Below, piece by piece: positions 1 through 7,024 of a stretch of 13,794 nt of DNA (its first letter is position 1; every line of letters begins with the position of its first letter). Origin of the DNA: JAWXTS01 sp044433305. GTDB taxonomy: Bacteria; Bacteroidota; Bacteroidia; Bacteroidales; Rikenellaceae. The stretch is from NCBI GenBank assembly GCA_044433305.1, contig JAWXTS010000045.1, forward strand, positions 1-13,794. Reading direction: 5' to 3'. Under the pieces are notes generated by a model. The model was given only the letters and a program-made list of their open reading frames with translations. It did not search any database and had not been told where the DNA came from. Both the position numbers and the translations under genes were made by a program.

Positions 1-1
1 C

Positions 2-583
2 TTTTGGAGCAAGTGGGCATTCAAGATAGGTGCTAATGCTAGCTTCTCATATAATAATAGCCCTAGGCGAGATGTGTATGCTTCTCAGTGCGCTGGAGGT
101 CCAGCCTCGCTATGGAGGAAAGATGCTTTGTTGGGCATAAATTATAAAGACGAAAAGTGGCTAGATACTTTCCCCTTTGCCTATGGAGACGAGATGTTGT
201 TTTTCTATAAGCTGTATGCAAATGGCGGTAAGTTGCTTGTGAGTTACTCTAGCGGCGCGGTTCATCTAGATGCTGGCACAGCTCGCAGCTCATATAATCA
301 TGATAAAGACAAGCTTACCAATAGGACGAAGATACAGTTCATACTATGGTGGCGCACGTCATTTAAGCGTAGAGACAAAAATATAGTCGCCCGCTTTTGG
401 AGTCTGTTGAGCTATATGGTTCGCTTGCTACATAATTTTTTGCTACATTTGGTGTACTCGCTAATTACCTTGAGCATACGACCACTCGTGGCTTATTTCA
501 AGGGTAACATATCTGGATATAAGTATGTCAAAAGCGAAGAATATAGGAAATTGCCTAATTTTATAATAAACAAAAAGTTATAG
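2..583 (+). CDS. Family 2 glycosyltransferase, C-terminal part (5' end outside window)
   Basis: The frame is open from the window edge to a TAG stop, so only about 193 C-terminal residues are visible. The stretch A-G-G-P-A-S-L-W-R-K-D followed by F-A-Y-G-D-E-M-L-F-F-Y-K-L is the acceptor-side region of GT-A fold GT2 enzymes, where the acidic D-E pair belongs to the usual ED/DE catalytic-base motif. After a basic linker, a hydrophobic segment (roughly window 418-510) looks membrane-associated. The enzyme would add one sugar of the capsule repeat unit at the cytoplasmic face; donor and acceptor cannot be told. A GTG inside the frame at 74 is not the real start, because coding-type sequence continues upstream of it. 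Five bases separate its stop from the next start, so it belongs to the same operon. Confidence 0.82.
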   Translation, partial: FWSKWAFKIGANASFSYNNSPRRDVYASQCAGGPASLWRKDALLGINYKDEKWLDTFPFAYGDEMLFFYKLYANGGKLLVSYSSGAVHLDAGTARSSYNHDKDKLTNRTKIQFILWWRTSFKRRDKNIVARFWSLLSYMVRLLHNFLLHLVYSLITLSIRPLVAYFKGNISGYKYVKSEEYRKLPNFIINKKL

Positions 584-588
584 CAAGG

Positions 589-1668
589 ATGAGAGTATTG
601 CAGGTTATAACATCCCTTAGGATAGGTGGTGCCGAGAAGCTTATTGTCGAGATGGCTAAGCTCTATAAAGATAGAGGTTTGCAGGTCGATGTTCTGCTTT
701 TTGATGGCTGTTCGACACCCCTAAAGCAAGAGCTTTTGGATGAGGGCTTCAATGTTTTTGAACTTTCTAAAGGGGGGAGCGTCTATAATCCATTGTTTAT
801 ATTTAAGCTGATAAAATACCTTAAGGCCTACGATATAGTACATACGCATAATACAGCGTGCCAGTACTTTGTTGTTTTGGCAAAGCTGCTCTCATGCTCA
901 AAATTGAAGCTTGTTACCACCGAGCATAACACAACGAATCGTCGTAGAGGTATGCTGGGCTTTAAGTATATTGATAGATTTGTCTATAATAGATATGATA
1001 AGATTATCGCTGTCTCAGATAAGAGTGCTTCCTTACTAAAGCAGTATCTTGGTGGCGAGTATGATATAATGGCCATTGCTAATGGTATAAACCTTACTAA
1101 ATTTACGCAGGCCGAGCCTTTGTCGTATGCAGATATGGGGGTAGGGGCTGACTCTGTGGTTATTACTATGGTGGCAGGCTTTCGCGAGCAGAAAGACCAA
1201 GACACGGTGATTCGAGCTTTGGTAGAGCTGCCGACAGGTTATATATTGTGCTTGGTTGGAGATGGACCACGACGCGAGATATGCCAGAAGTTGGCAGTAG
1301 AACTTGGGGTCAGCGAGCGAGTAAACTTTATGGGTGTGCGTGGTGATGTGCCGTCGATTCTAAAATCTTCAGATGTTATTGTCATGTCTTCACACTGGGA
1401 GGGGCTTTCGTTGTCCAACCTTGAGGGTATGAGTGTGGGTAGGCCTTTTGTTGCAAGCCGTGTTAATGGTTTGGAAGAAATAACCTCTGGGGCAGGGGTT
1501 CTGTTCGAGCATCAAGATTATAAAGAATTAGCTGAGGTTGTAACCCGTCTGATGGATGATAAAGATTATTATGATGCAGTTGCAAAGAGCTGTCTTGAAA
1601 GAGCAAGCGACTACGATTTGAGCAAGACAGTGAATAGTTATATAGAAGTTTATGAAGAAGGTAATTAG
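589..1668 (+). CDS. GT4-family glycosyltransferase (GT-B fold)
   Basis: This 359-residue protein has the normal length and layout of a GT4 retaining glycosyltransferase. The N-terminal Rossmann half starts M-R-V-L-Q-V-I-T and carries the G-G-A-E loop near residues 13-16, then an H-T-H-N segment. The C-terminal donor-binding half holds V-G-D-G-P-R-R and a classic E-X7-E motif (E271 and E279) in W-E-G-L-S-L-S-N-L-E. It probably transfers a nucleotide-activated sugar to the growing lipid-linked capsule unit. The start is well placed: ATG five bases after the previous stop, preceded by an AAGG-like sequence. Its 3' end overlaps the next gene by 17 bases. The donor sugar cannot be predicted. Confidence 0.9.
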   Translation: MRVLQVITSLRIGGAEKLIVEMAKLYKDRGLQVDVLLFDGCSTPLKQELLDEGFNVFELSKGGSVYNPLFIFKLIKYLKAYDIVHTHNTACQYFVVLAKLLSCSKLKLVTTEHNTTNRRRGMLGFKYIDRFVYNRYDKIIAVSDKSASLLKQYLGGEYDIMAIANGINLTKFTQAEPLSYADMGVGADSVVITMVAGFREQKDQDTVIRALVELPTGYILCLVGDGPRREICQKLAVELGVSERVNFMGVRGDVPSILKSSDVIVMSSHWEGLSLSNLEGMSVGRPFVASRVNGLEEITSGAGVLFEHQDYKELAEVVTRLMDDKDYYDAVAKSCLERASDYDLSKTVNSYIEVYEEGN

Positions 1669-2767
1669 GGTATCTACTGTTCCCATATCGTTGATTAGTC
1701 TTTTGAAGGGGCAGCTGAGAATGCTCTCAGAGCACTATAAGGTTATAGGGGTTTCGTCATCTGGTGAGAATCTTGAGGCACTAGCAGTGCAAGAGGGTAT
1801 TGAGGTTAGTGCTGTTGACATGGAGCGTAAAATATCCATCTTTAGGGATTTGAAATCGCTGTTCAAGATGGTGGCCTTGTTGCGCAGAGAGAAACCCGAT
1901 ATGGTACACTCTATAACTCCTAAAGCAGGACTTATAAGTATGCTGTCTGCAAAGATTGCGGGTGTGCCAGTTCGTGTACACACATTCACAGGGCTTATAT
2001 TTCCAACCTCAAAGGGCTTCAAGAAGAAACTGCTTATTCTTATGGATAGGTTAACTTGTTTGTGCGCCACTCATATCTATCCCGAAGGTCAGGGTGTTAA
2101 GAAGGACTTGCAAGATTACAAAATCACAAGTAAGCCACTTAATATAATTGCTAACGGTAATGTCAATGGTATTGACACTGTGCGTTTTAATCCAGATGGA
2201 TTTGAAGGGCCTTCTCCTGATATTTTTCGCTTCTGCTTTGTAGGTCGCATGGTTGGTGATAAGGGCATAAATGAACTAATAGTTGCTTTTGAGAAACTAA
2301 ATGCTAAGTATCCTCATACAGAACTTATTCTGGTTGGCCCTTATGAGTCTCATCTTGACCCGCTCTTACCATCTACTATTGATAAAATAAATAGTAATAA
2401 ATCTATAAAGACTAAGGGTTATCAGAGCGATGTGCGTGGATTTCTAGCAAAATCTAATATCTTTGTATTTCCAAGCTATCGCGAGGGGTTTCCTAATGTC
2501 GTGCTTCAGGCAGGAGCAATGGGACTACCTCAGATAGTGACAGATATTAGTGGTTGTAACGAGATAATTGTTGAGGGGAAGAATGGTGTAATTATTCCGC
2601 CACAAGACTCTCAGGCCTTATACGATAAGATGGAGTATATGCTTGAGCATAGAGATGCTGTTGAGGCTATGGCCTCTTGTGCGCGAGAGATGATAGTGTC
2701 GAGGTATGAACAGAAATATCTTTGGGGTGAACTACTAAAAGAGTATAAAAAACTATTGGGCGAATAG
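1652..2767 (+). CDS. GT4-family glycosyltransferase, PglA/CapM-like
   Basis: This 371-residue GT-B protein has an N-terminal region typical of the PglA/WbnH/CapM branch of GT4: H-S-I-T-P-K-A-G-L, then a G-V-P-V-R-V-H-T-F-T-G-L stretch. In characterised members this subgroup often adds the second sugar to the undecaprenyl-diphospho-amino sugar. That fits here because the phosphoglycosyl transferase gene starts on the very next base. The donor-site motif is E278-G-F-P-N-V-V-L-Q286, so the second glutamate of E-X7-E is glutamine. I believe close Bacteroidales relatives share this, so it need not mean loss of function. The ATG lies inside the preceding gene (17-base overlap), suggesting translational coupling. 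The exact sugar specificity is unknown. Confidence 0.88.
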   Translation: MKKVIRVSTVPISLISLLKGQLRMLSEHYKVIGVSSSGENLEALAVQEGIEVSAVDMERKISIFRDLKSLFKMVALLRREKPDMVHSITPKAGLISMLSAKIAGVPVRVHTFTGLIFPTSKGFKKKLLILMDRLTCLCATHIYPEGQGVKKDLQDYKITSKPLNIIANGNVNGIDTVRFNPDGFEGPSPDIFRFCFVGRMVGDKGINELIVAFEKLNAKYPHTELILVGPYESHLDPLLPSTIDKINSNKSIKTKGYQSDVRGFLAKSNIFVFPSYREGFPNVVLQAGAMGLPQIVTDISGCNEIIVEGKNGVIIPPQDSQALYDKMEYMLEHRDAVEAMASCAREMIVSRYEQKYLWGELLKEYKKLLGE

Positions 2768-3376
2768 ATGTATAAATATTTTTTTAAACGTGTTATAGAC
2801 TTCTGTGTGGCACTTACAGCCTTGCTGGTACTGCTTCCATTCTTGTTTATAGTGTGGGTATGGCTCACCATAGCAAATAAGGGAGCTGGGGCTTTGTTTT
2901 TTCAGCAGCGACCTGGTAAAGATGCTAAGGTCTTTAATATAATAAAGTTTAAGACGATGAGCGATGAGCGTGATGTTGAGGGTAACCTGTTGCCTGATGC
3001 CCATAGACTAACACGAGTAGGTCGCTTTGTGCGTTCAACATCTATCGACGAGTTGCCCCAGCTTGTCAACGTGCTCAAAGGGGATATGGCTCTTATAGGT
3101 CCTCGTCCGCTACTGGTACAGTACCTGCCTTTGTACAGTAATCAGCAGGCACGCCGCCATCAGGTACGCCCAGGAATCACGGGGTGGGCACAGGTTAATG
3201 GCCGCAACGCCATCAGCTGGACAAAGAAATTTGAGCTTGATGTATGGTATGTCGATAATTGTTCGCTAATGACAGACCTTAAGATAGTATTTACTACGCT
3301 CAAAAAGATAATTATTAAAGAAGGTATCTCATCACAGACATGCGCTACGATGGAATATTTTAATGGAGAAAACTAA
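2768..3376 (+). CDS. Initiating phosphoglycosyl transferase, PglC/WcfS type
   Basis: This is a 202-residue single-domain monotopic phosphoglycosyl transferase (bacterial sugar transferase family). It would move a sugar-1-phosphate from a UDP-sugar to undecaprenyl phosphate, the first membrane step of capsule repeat assembly. An N-terminal hydrophobic re-entrant helix spans about residues 9-34 and contains a proline at 24. The catalytic dyad D94-E95 sits in S-I-D-E-L-P-Q. The F-K-T-M (61-64), G-P-R-P (111-114) and R-P-G-I-T-G-W-A-Q-V-N-G-R-N (134-147) motifs are all present. The short length without extra transmembrane helices separates it from WbaP/WcaJ. The ATG follows the previous TAG with no spacer. 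With the aminotransferase at 5065 nearby, the likely substrate is a UDP-diacetamido- or acetamido-amino-trideoxy sugar (inference). Confidence 0.93.
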   Translation: MYKYFFKRVIDFCVALTALLVLLPFLFIVWVWLTIANKGAGALFFQQRPGKDAKVFNIIKFKTMSDERDVEGNLLPDAHRLTRVGRFVRSTSIDELPQLVNVLKGDMALIGPRPLLVQYLPLYSNQQARRHQVRPGITGWAQVNGRNAISWTKKFELDVWYVDNCSLMTDLKIVFTTLKKIIIKEGISSQTCATMEYFNGEN

Positions 3377-3380
3377 GGAT

Positions 3381-4334
3381 ATGAAAAATATACTAATAAC
3401 TTCATCAGGTAAAAGAGTGGGTTTGGTTAGGGCCTTTCAGGATACACTAAGAAAACATGATAGTTCAGCTAAGGTATTTACAGTAGATATGAATCCTGAT
3501 ATGGCACCTGCGTGTATTGTTTCAGATGGAGCATTTAGAGTAAATAGAGTGACTGACAGATTATATATTCCACAGCTATTAACAATATGTCAGCAGAATG
3601 ATATTGCGGTAATTATACCTACGATAGATACAGAGCTATTGATCCTCTCTGAGAATAAAGAATATTTTGCAAAACATGGAATATCTGTCCTAGTGTCAGA
3701 TTTTGATTTTATATCATCTTGTAGGGACAAACGCAAGACAAATGTATTATTTGAGAACCTAGGAGTTAGAATTCCAAGTGTTATTGATATTAATAAACCA
3801 ACCTTTCCGATTTTTGCAAAACCTTATGACGGCTCGTTGAGTCAGGGTATTGTTCTGATTAATAGTGCTGACGAATTAACCATAGATATTATTAATAACC
3901 CCAAGTTAATGTTTATGGAGTATATAGACAAAAGTATTTATAAGGAGTTTACGGTTGATATGTATTATGGGAAGGACAATATTCTTAAATGTATTGTGCC
4001 TCGTGAAAGAATAGAGATTAGAGCTGGTGAAATAAATAAAGGATGCACTCGCAAGAACAAGGTTCAGAACGAGCTAAGAAAAATATTTAATCATATAGAT
4101 GGCGTTGTTGGGGCGATATGTGTGCAAGTTTTTTTCTGTGAAGCTAGTGGCGATATTGTAGCCATAGAGATTAACCCACGTTTTGGGGGCGGCTATACAA
4201 TGTCTTATGCCGCAAAGGCTAACTTTCCCGATATGATCGTTAGGGAGTATTTATTATTAGAAGATATTGAATTTGAAGATGATTGGGTTGATAATCAGAT
4301 GATTCTTCGATATGATTGTGATTTGATCTGCTAA
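3381..4334 (+). CDS. ATP-grasp ligase (carbamoyl-phosphate-synthase-like)
   Basis: This is an ATP-grasp protein of 317 residues from the chosen start. The N-terminal pre-ATP-grasp Rossmann region begins M-K-N-I-L-I-T-S-S-G-K-R-V-G. The ATP-binding lysine region is A-K147-P-Y-D-G-S with a glycine-rich S-L-S-Q-G-I loop. A second strand gives F-M-E-Y-I, and the metal-binding E263-I-N265-P-R267-F-G-G-G motif is intact. Such enzymes join a carboxylate to an amine, thiol or similar group through an acyl phosphate; the substrates here are unknown. An ATG at 3363 is also in frame and would overlap the previous gene by 14 bases. I prefer 3381 because relatives begin at M-K-N-I-L-I-T and AAGG sits just upstream. 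The gene is visibly more AT-rich than the export genes downstream. Confidence 0.85.
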   Translation: MKNILITSSGKRVGLVRAFQDTLRKHDSSAKVFTVDMNPDMAPACIVSDGAFRVNRVTDRLYIPQLLTICQQNDIAVIIPTIDTELLILSENKEYFAKHGISVLVSDFDFISSCRDKRKTNVLFENLGVRIPSVIDINKPTFPIFAKPYDGSLSQGIVLINSADELTIDIINNPKLMFMEYIDKSIYKEFTVDMYYGKDNILKCIVPRERIEIRAGEINKGCTRKNKVQNELRKIFNHIDGVVGAICVQVFFCEASGDIVAIEINPRFGGGYTMSYAAKANFPDMIVREYLLLEDIEFEDDWVDNQMILRYDCDLIC

Positions 4335-4346
4335 AAATACTATATT

Positions 4347-4403
4347 ATGTTGTTGACTTTTATTATTCCATTGTATAATGCAGAGAAGTACATAACCCTA
4401 TGA
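4347..4403 (+). pseudogene. N-terminal stub of a deleted GT2 glycosyltransferase
   Basis: Between the ATP-grasp and HAD genes an ATG opens an 18-codon frame reading M-L-L-T-F-I-I-P-L-Y-N-A-E-K-Y-I-T-L before TGA. This matches the first beta strand and nucleotide-binding loop of GT2 glycosyltransferases (consensus S-I-I-I-P-x-Y-N-x-E-x-Y-I). Homology appears to stop after Y-I, where a family member would continue with a L-x-x-C-L-x-S-I helix. I read it as the surviving 5' end of a GT2 gene whose remainder was removed by a deletion or cassette exchange joining it to the HAD gene. Its ATG lies 12 bases after the preceding stop, as for a former operon member. The 18 residues are very unlikely to be active, though translation might aid coupling to the HAD start three bases on. 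Confidence 0.6.
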
Positions 4404-4406
4404 GTA

Positions 4407-5072
4407 ATGAAATATAGATTAGTTGTTGTTTTCGATCTTGATGATACACTATATCAAGAAATTGATTATTTGAAATCAGCTTATAAGCATATTGCAGAAC
4501 AAATTGCTCCAGACTATTGTGAGGACTTATATGCAAAGATGTTTAAATTATGGAGCCAAGGAGATGATGTTTTTGCCAATATAGAGTTGCTGTATCCTAA
4601 TGAGACTAAACCTAGGCTGCTAAATACTTATAGAACGCATATGCCTAACATCTCAATAGAGCCTTCGATATTTGAAATGCTAATAGAATTTAAGAATAAA
4701 GGATACGTGCTTGGTATTGTAACTGATGGCCGAGCAGAGACACAGACAAATAAAATAGAGGCATTAGGACTAGATACATTGATAGATAAATCAAATATTT
4801 ATATCTCTGAAGCTACTGGATTTACTAAACCAAATCCGTTTAGTTTCGTTGAATTTGAGCGTAGATTCCCTAATTGTAGTTACTATTACATCGGGGATAA
4901 TGTGACTAAAGATTTTTTGGCTGCGAATACTTTAGGTTGGACAACTATTGGACTAAAGGATAGCGGTAATAATATACATAAGCATCCTGATAAGTTAGGC
5001 GAAGAGTTTGAGCCTAAGATTTGGATAGACGATTTAAGAGAATTAAATTCAATTATAAATAAAAATGAATAA
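4407..5072 (+). CDS. HAD-superfamily hydrolase (subfamily IA, phosphatase-like)
   Basis: This 221-residue protein has all four HAD motifs. Motif I is F-D10-L-D12-D-T, with D10 as nucleophile and D12 as general acid. Motif II is T106 in G-I-V-T-D-G-R. Motif III is K141 in F-T-K-P-N-P. Motif IV is G-D164-N-x-x-K-D169. An alpha-helical cap of subclass C1 lies between motifs I and II (about residues 16-90), typical of small-molecule phosphatases of the YjjG/phosphoglycolate phosphatase type. Within a capsule operon it might dephosphorylate a sugar-phosphate or precursor, perhaps acting with the ATP-grasp protein upstream; the substrate cannot be read from sequence. The gene is AT-rich like its upstream neighbour, starts just after the GT2 stub, and overlaps the aminotransferase by 8 bases. 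Confidence 0.87.
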   Translation: MKYRLVVVFDLDDTLYQEIDYLKSAYKHIAEQIAPDYCEDLYAKMFKLWSQGDDVFANIELLYPNETKPRLLNTYRTHMPNISIEPSIFEMLIEFKNKGYVLGIVTDGRAETQTNKIEALGLDTLIDKSNIYISEATGFTKPNPFSFVEFERRFPNCSYYYIGDNVTKDFLAANTLGWTTIGLKDSGNNIHKHPDKLGEEFEPKIWIDDLRELNSIINKNE

Positions 5073-6198
5073 ACCTATATACTTGTGTCTTGCCCACATG
5101 GGGGGGGACGAGCAAAAATATATACAAGAGGCTTTTGATACCAACTGGGTGGTGCCACTAGGTCCTAATGTAAATGGATTTGAGCAAGACTTGCAGGACT
5201 ATCTGGGCGAGGGAAAACCCGTGGTGGCTCTTTCGTCGGGCACGGCAGCCCTGCATCTGGCACTGATTCAGGCAGGGGTGACTCGCGGCGACGAGGTTAT
5301 ATGTCAGAGTTTTACCTTTTGCGCCTCGGCCAACCCGATTTGCTATCTGGGTGCTCAGCCTGTTTTTGTAGATAGTGACAAGGGGTCGTGGAACCTTTCG
5401 CCCGAGCTGCTAAAGGTGGCTATCGAGGATAGGCTTGCCCAAACGGGCAAACTCCCTAAAGCTATTATAGTTGTGCATTTATATGGCATGCCAGCAAAAA
5501 TGGATAAAATTAGTCAAGTGGCTGATAATTACGGTATTACGATTATTGAGGATGCCGCCGAAGCATTGGGGTCAACATTTAATGGGCAAAAATGTGGTAA
5601 TTTTGGAAAATTTGGAGTACTTTCGTTCAATGGAAATAAGATGATTACAACTTCTGGCGGTGGAGCACTAGTTTGTAGTGATGATATTAGTAAAAAACAA
5701 GCTATGTTTTATGCTACTCAGGCACGTGAAGACTTCCCTTATTACCAACATGAAAAGATAGGCTATAACTACCGTATGAGTAATATCTGCGCTGGTATAG
5801 GTCGTGGTCAGATGAATGTTCTTGATGAGCATGTAGCACATCATCACCATGTACACGAGCTATACAAGGCGGCCTTTGCTGATATTGAAGGTATTAGTCT
5901 TATGTCTAATTATGATAGTAAGGCCAGCTCAAACTATTGGCTCGCTACCATACTTATAGACGAAAAGGTTACAGGTTTTGATTATGAGCAGCTACGCCAA
6001 AAGTTAAGCACACAAGGTATAGAAACGCGCCCACTTTGGAAACCTCTACATCTTCAGCCTGTATTTGCTGATGCTCCCTCTTATGTGGATGGCACCAGCG
6101 AAGCGTTGTTTAATCAAGGTCTCTGCTTGCCTTCAGGCCCTTGTGTTAGTGACCAAGATGTTGAATTTATTATAAATGAGATAAAGAAAGAACTATGA
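5065..6198 (+). CDS. PLP-dependent sugar aminotransferase (DegT/DnrJ/EryC1/StrS; PglE/WcfR type)
   Basis: This is a full-length 377-residue aspartate-aminotransferase-fold enzyme. The Schiff-base lysine is K192 in S-F-N-G-N-K-M-I-T-T-S-G-G-G. D163 in I-E-D-A-A-E-A-L-G contacts the PLP ring nitrogen, and S-S-G-T-A-A-L-H-L-A-L binds the phosphate. Family members transfer an amino group from glutamate to a UDP-4-keto-6-deoxy sugar, giving a 4-amino sugar such as the bacillosamine precursor or AATGal of zwitterionic capsules. With the PglC/WcfS-like enzyme at 2768 it probably sets the first sugar; the required 4,6-dehydratase is not in the window. Base composition changes sharply inside the gene: 50-65% GC in 60-base rows covering 5221-5460, then 32-43% over 5461-5640, which suggests a mosaic origin. 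It overlaps both neighbours (8 and 4 bases). Confidence 0.92.
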   Translation: MNKPIYLCLAHMGGDEQKYIQEAFDTNWVVPLGPNVNGFEQDLQDYLGEGKPVVALSSGTAALHLALIQAGVTRGDEVICQSFTFCASANPICYLGAQPVFVDSDKGSWNLSPELLKVAIEDRLAQTGKLPKAIIVVHLYGMPAKMDKISQVADNYGITIIEDAAEALGSTFNGQKCGNFGKFGVLSFNGNKMITTSGGGALVCSDDISKKQAMFYATQAREDFPYYQHEKIGYNYRMSNICAGIGRGQMNVLDEHVAHHHHVHELYKAAFADIEGISLMSNYDSKASSNYWLATILIDEKVTGFDYEQLRQKLSTQGIETRPLWKPLHLQPVFADAPSYVDGTSEALFNQGLCLPSGPCVSDQDVEFIINEIKKEL

Positions 6199-6965
6199 AA
6201 ATTTTGTTAAAGCATAATATTGTTTTTGCAGTAATATTGTTGATGGTGTCAAGTTGTGCCTCACAGAAAGACTTGTTGTATTTCCAAAATATACCTGATG
6301 GCTATACTCAGGAGATAGATCATAATTCGTATGAAGTTAAGATACAGCCAGACGATTTGATTTCTATTATGGTTACTTGCCATGACCCAGAACTTGCTCA
6401 GATGTTTAATATTCAAGCCACGGGCGTAGATGCCGCTAACTCTAGCATGTTGGGCTATCTGGTCTCAAAAGATGGATATATAAACTTTCCATACCTAGGT
6501 GATTTGAAAGTTGCAGGAATGACTCGCCCAGAGTTAACAGATTATCTTAGAGGTGAACTTAAAAGCAGAGGATATATAAATGACCCTACCGTAAGGGTTC
6601 AGTTTATGAATTTCCAAGTCTCAGTTATGGGTGAGGTTACAAGCCCCGGAACCTTCAGTATTGTTAGTGACAGGGTCACTATCTTTGATGCTTTGAGTCT
6701 AGCAGGTGATATGACAATATATGGTAAGCGTGATAATGTGAAAATCATACGAGAGGAAAATGGTATTCGCACAGTGTCTATCATTGATATGAGAGATGAT
6801 AAGATACTCAATTCTCCTTACTACTACTTGCAGCAAAATGACGTGGTTTATGTCGAACCAAATAAGGCGAGAATGGGACAAAGTGAGATAAATCAGAATA
6901 GAACCATAGCTACATATACATCTATTCTGTCTGTTCTGTTGGCTGTTGTGGCCATCGTATTTTAA
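6195..6965 (+). CDS. Wza-like polysaccharide export lipoprotein
   Basis: This 256-residue lipoprotein has a signal peptide ending in the lipobox V-S-S-C with C21 as the lipidated cysteine. A polysaccharide-export domain follows (about residues 45-130, including I-Q-P-D-D-L-I-S-I and G-Y-I-N-F-P-Y-L-G), then an SLBB-type domain (about 135-215, with V-M-G-E-V-T-S-P-G). A C-terminal hydrophobic helix (about 236-256) ends the protein, as in Bacteroidales Wza relatives that anchor or span the outer membrane this way. It would form the outer-membrane exit channel and dock on the co-polymerase encoded next. Residues after the cysteine (A-S-Q-K) lack an acidic surface-export signal, consistent with periplasmic exposure of the N-terminus. 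Its ATG overlaps the aminotransferase stop as ATGA. Confidence 0.92.
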   Translation: MKILLKHNIVFAVILLMVSSCASQKDLLYFQNIPDGYTQEIDHNSYEVKIQPDDLISIMVTCHDPELAQMFNIQATGVDAANSSMLGYLVSKDGYINFPYLGDLKVAGMTRPELTDYLRGELKSRGYINDPTVRVQFMNFQVSVMGEVTSPGTFSIVSDRVTIFDALSLAGDMTIYGKRDNVKIIREENGIRTVSIIDMRDDKILNSPYYYLQQNDVVYVEPNKARMGQSEINQNRTIATYTSILSVLLAVVAIVF

Positions 6966-7024
6966 CGCTTAACAAGACTCTAGATAAGAATAATTATACA
7001 CCATTTAGAAATTAAGATAAACGT

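Noticed and set aside
3363..3380. Upstream ATG of the ATP-grasp gene as the true start
   Set aside because: It would add six residues (M-E-K-T-K-D) not expected in the family. The ATG at 3381 matches the usual N-terminus and has AAGG upstream. The upstream start cannot be excluded.
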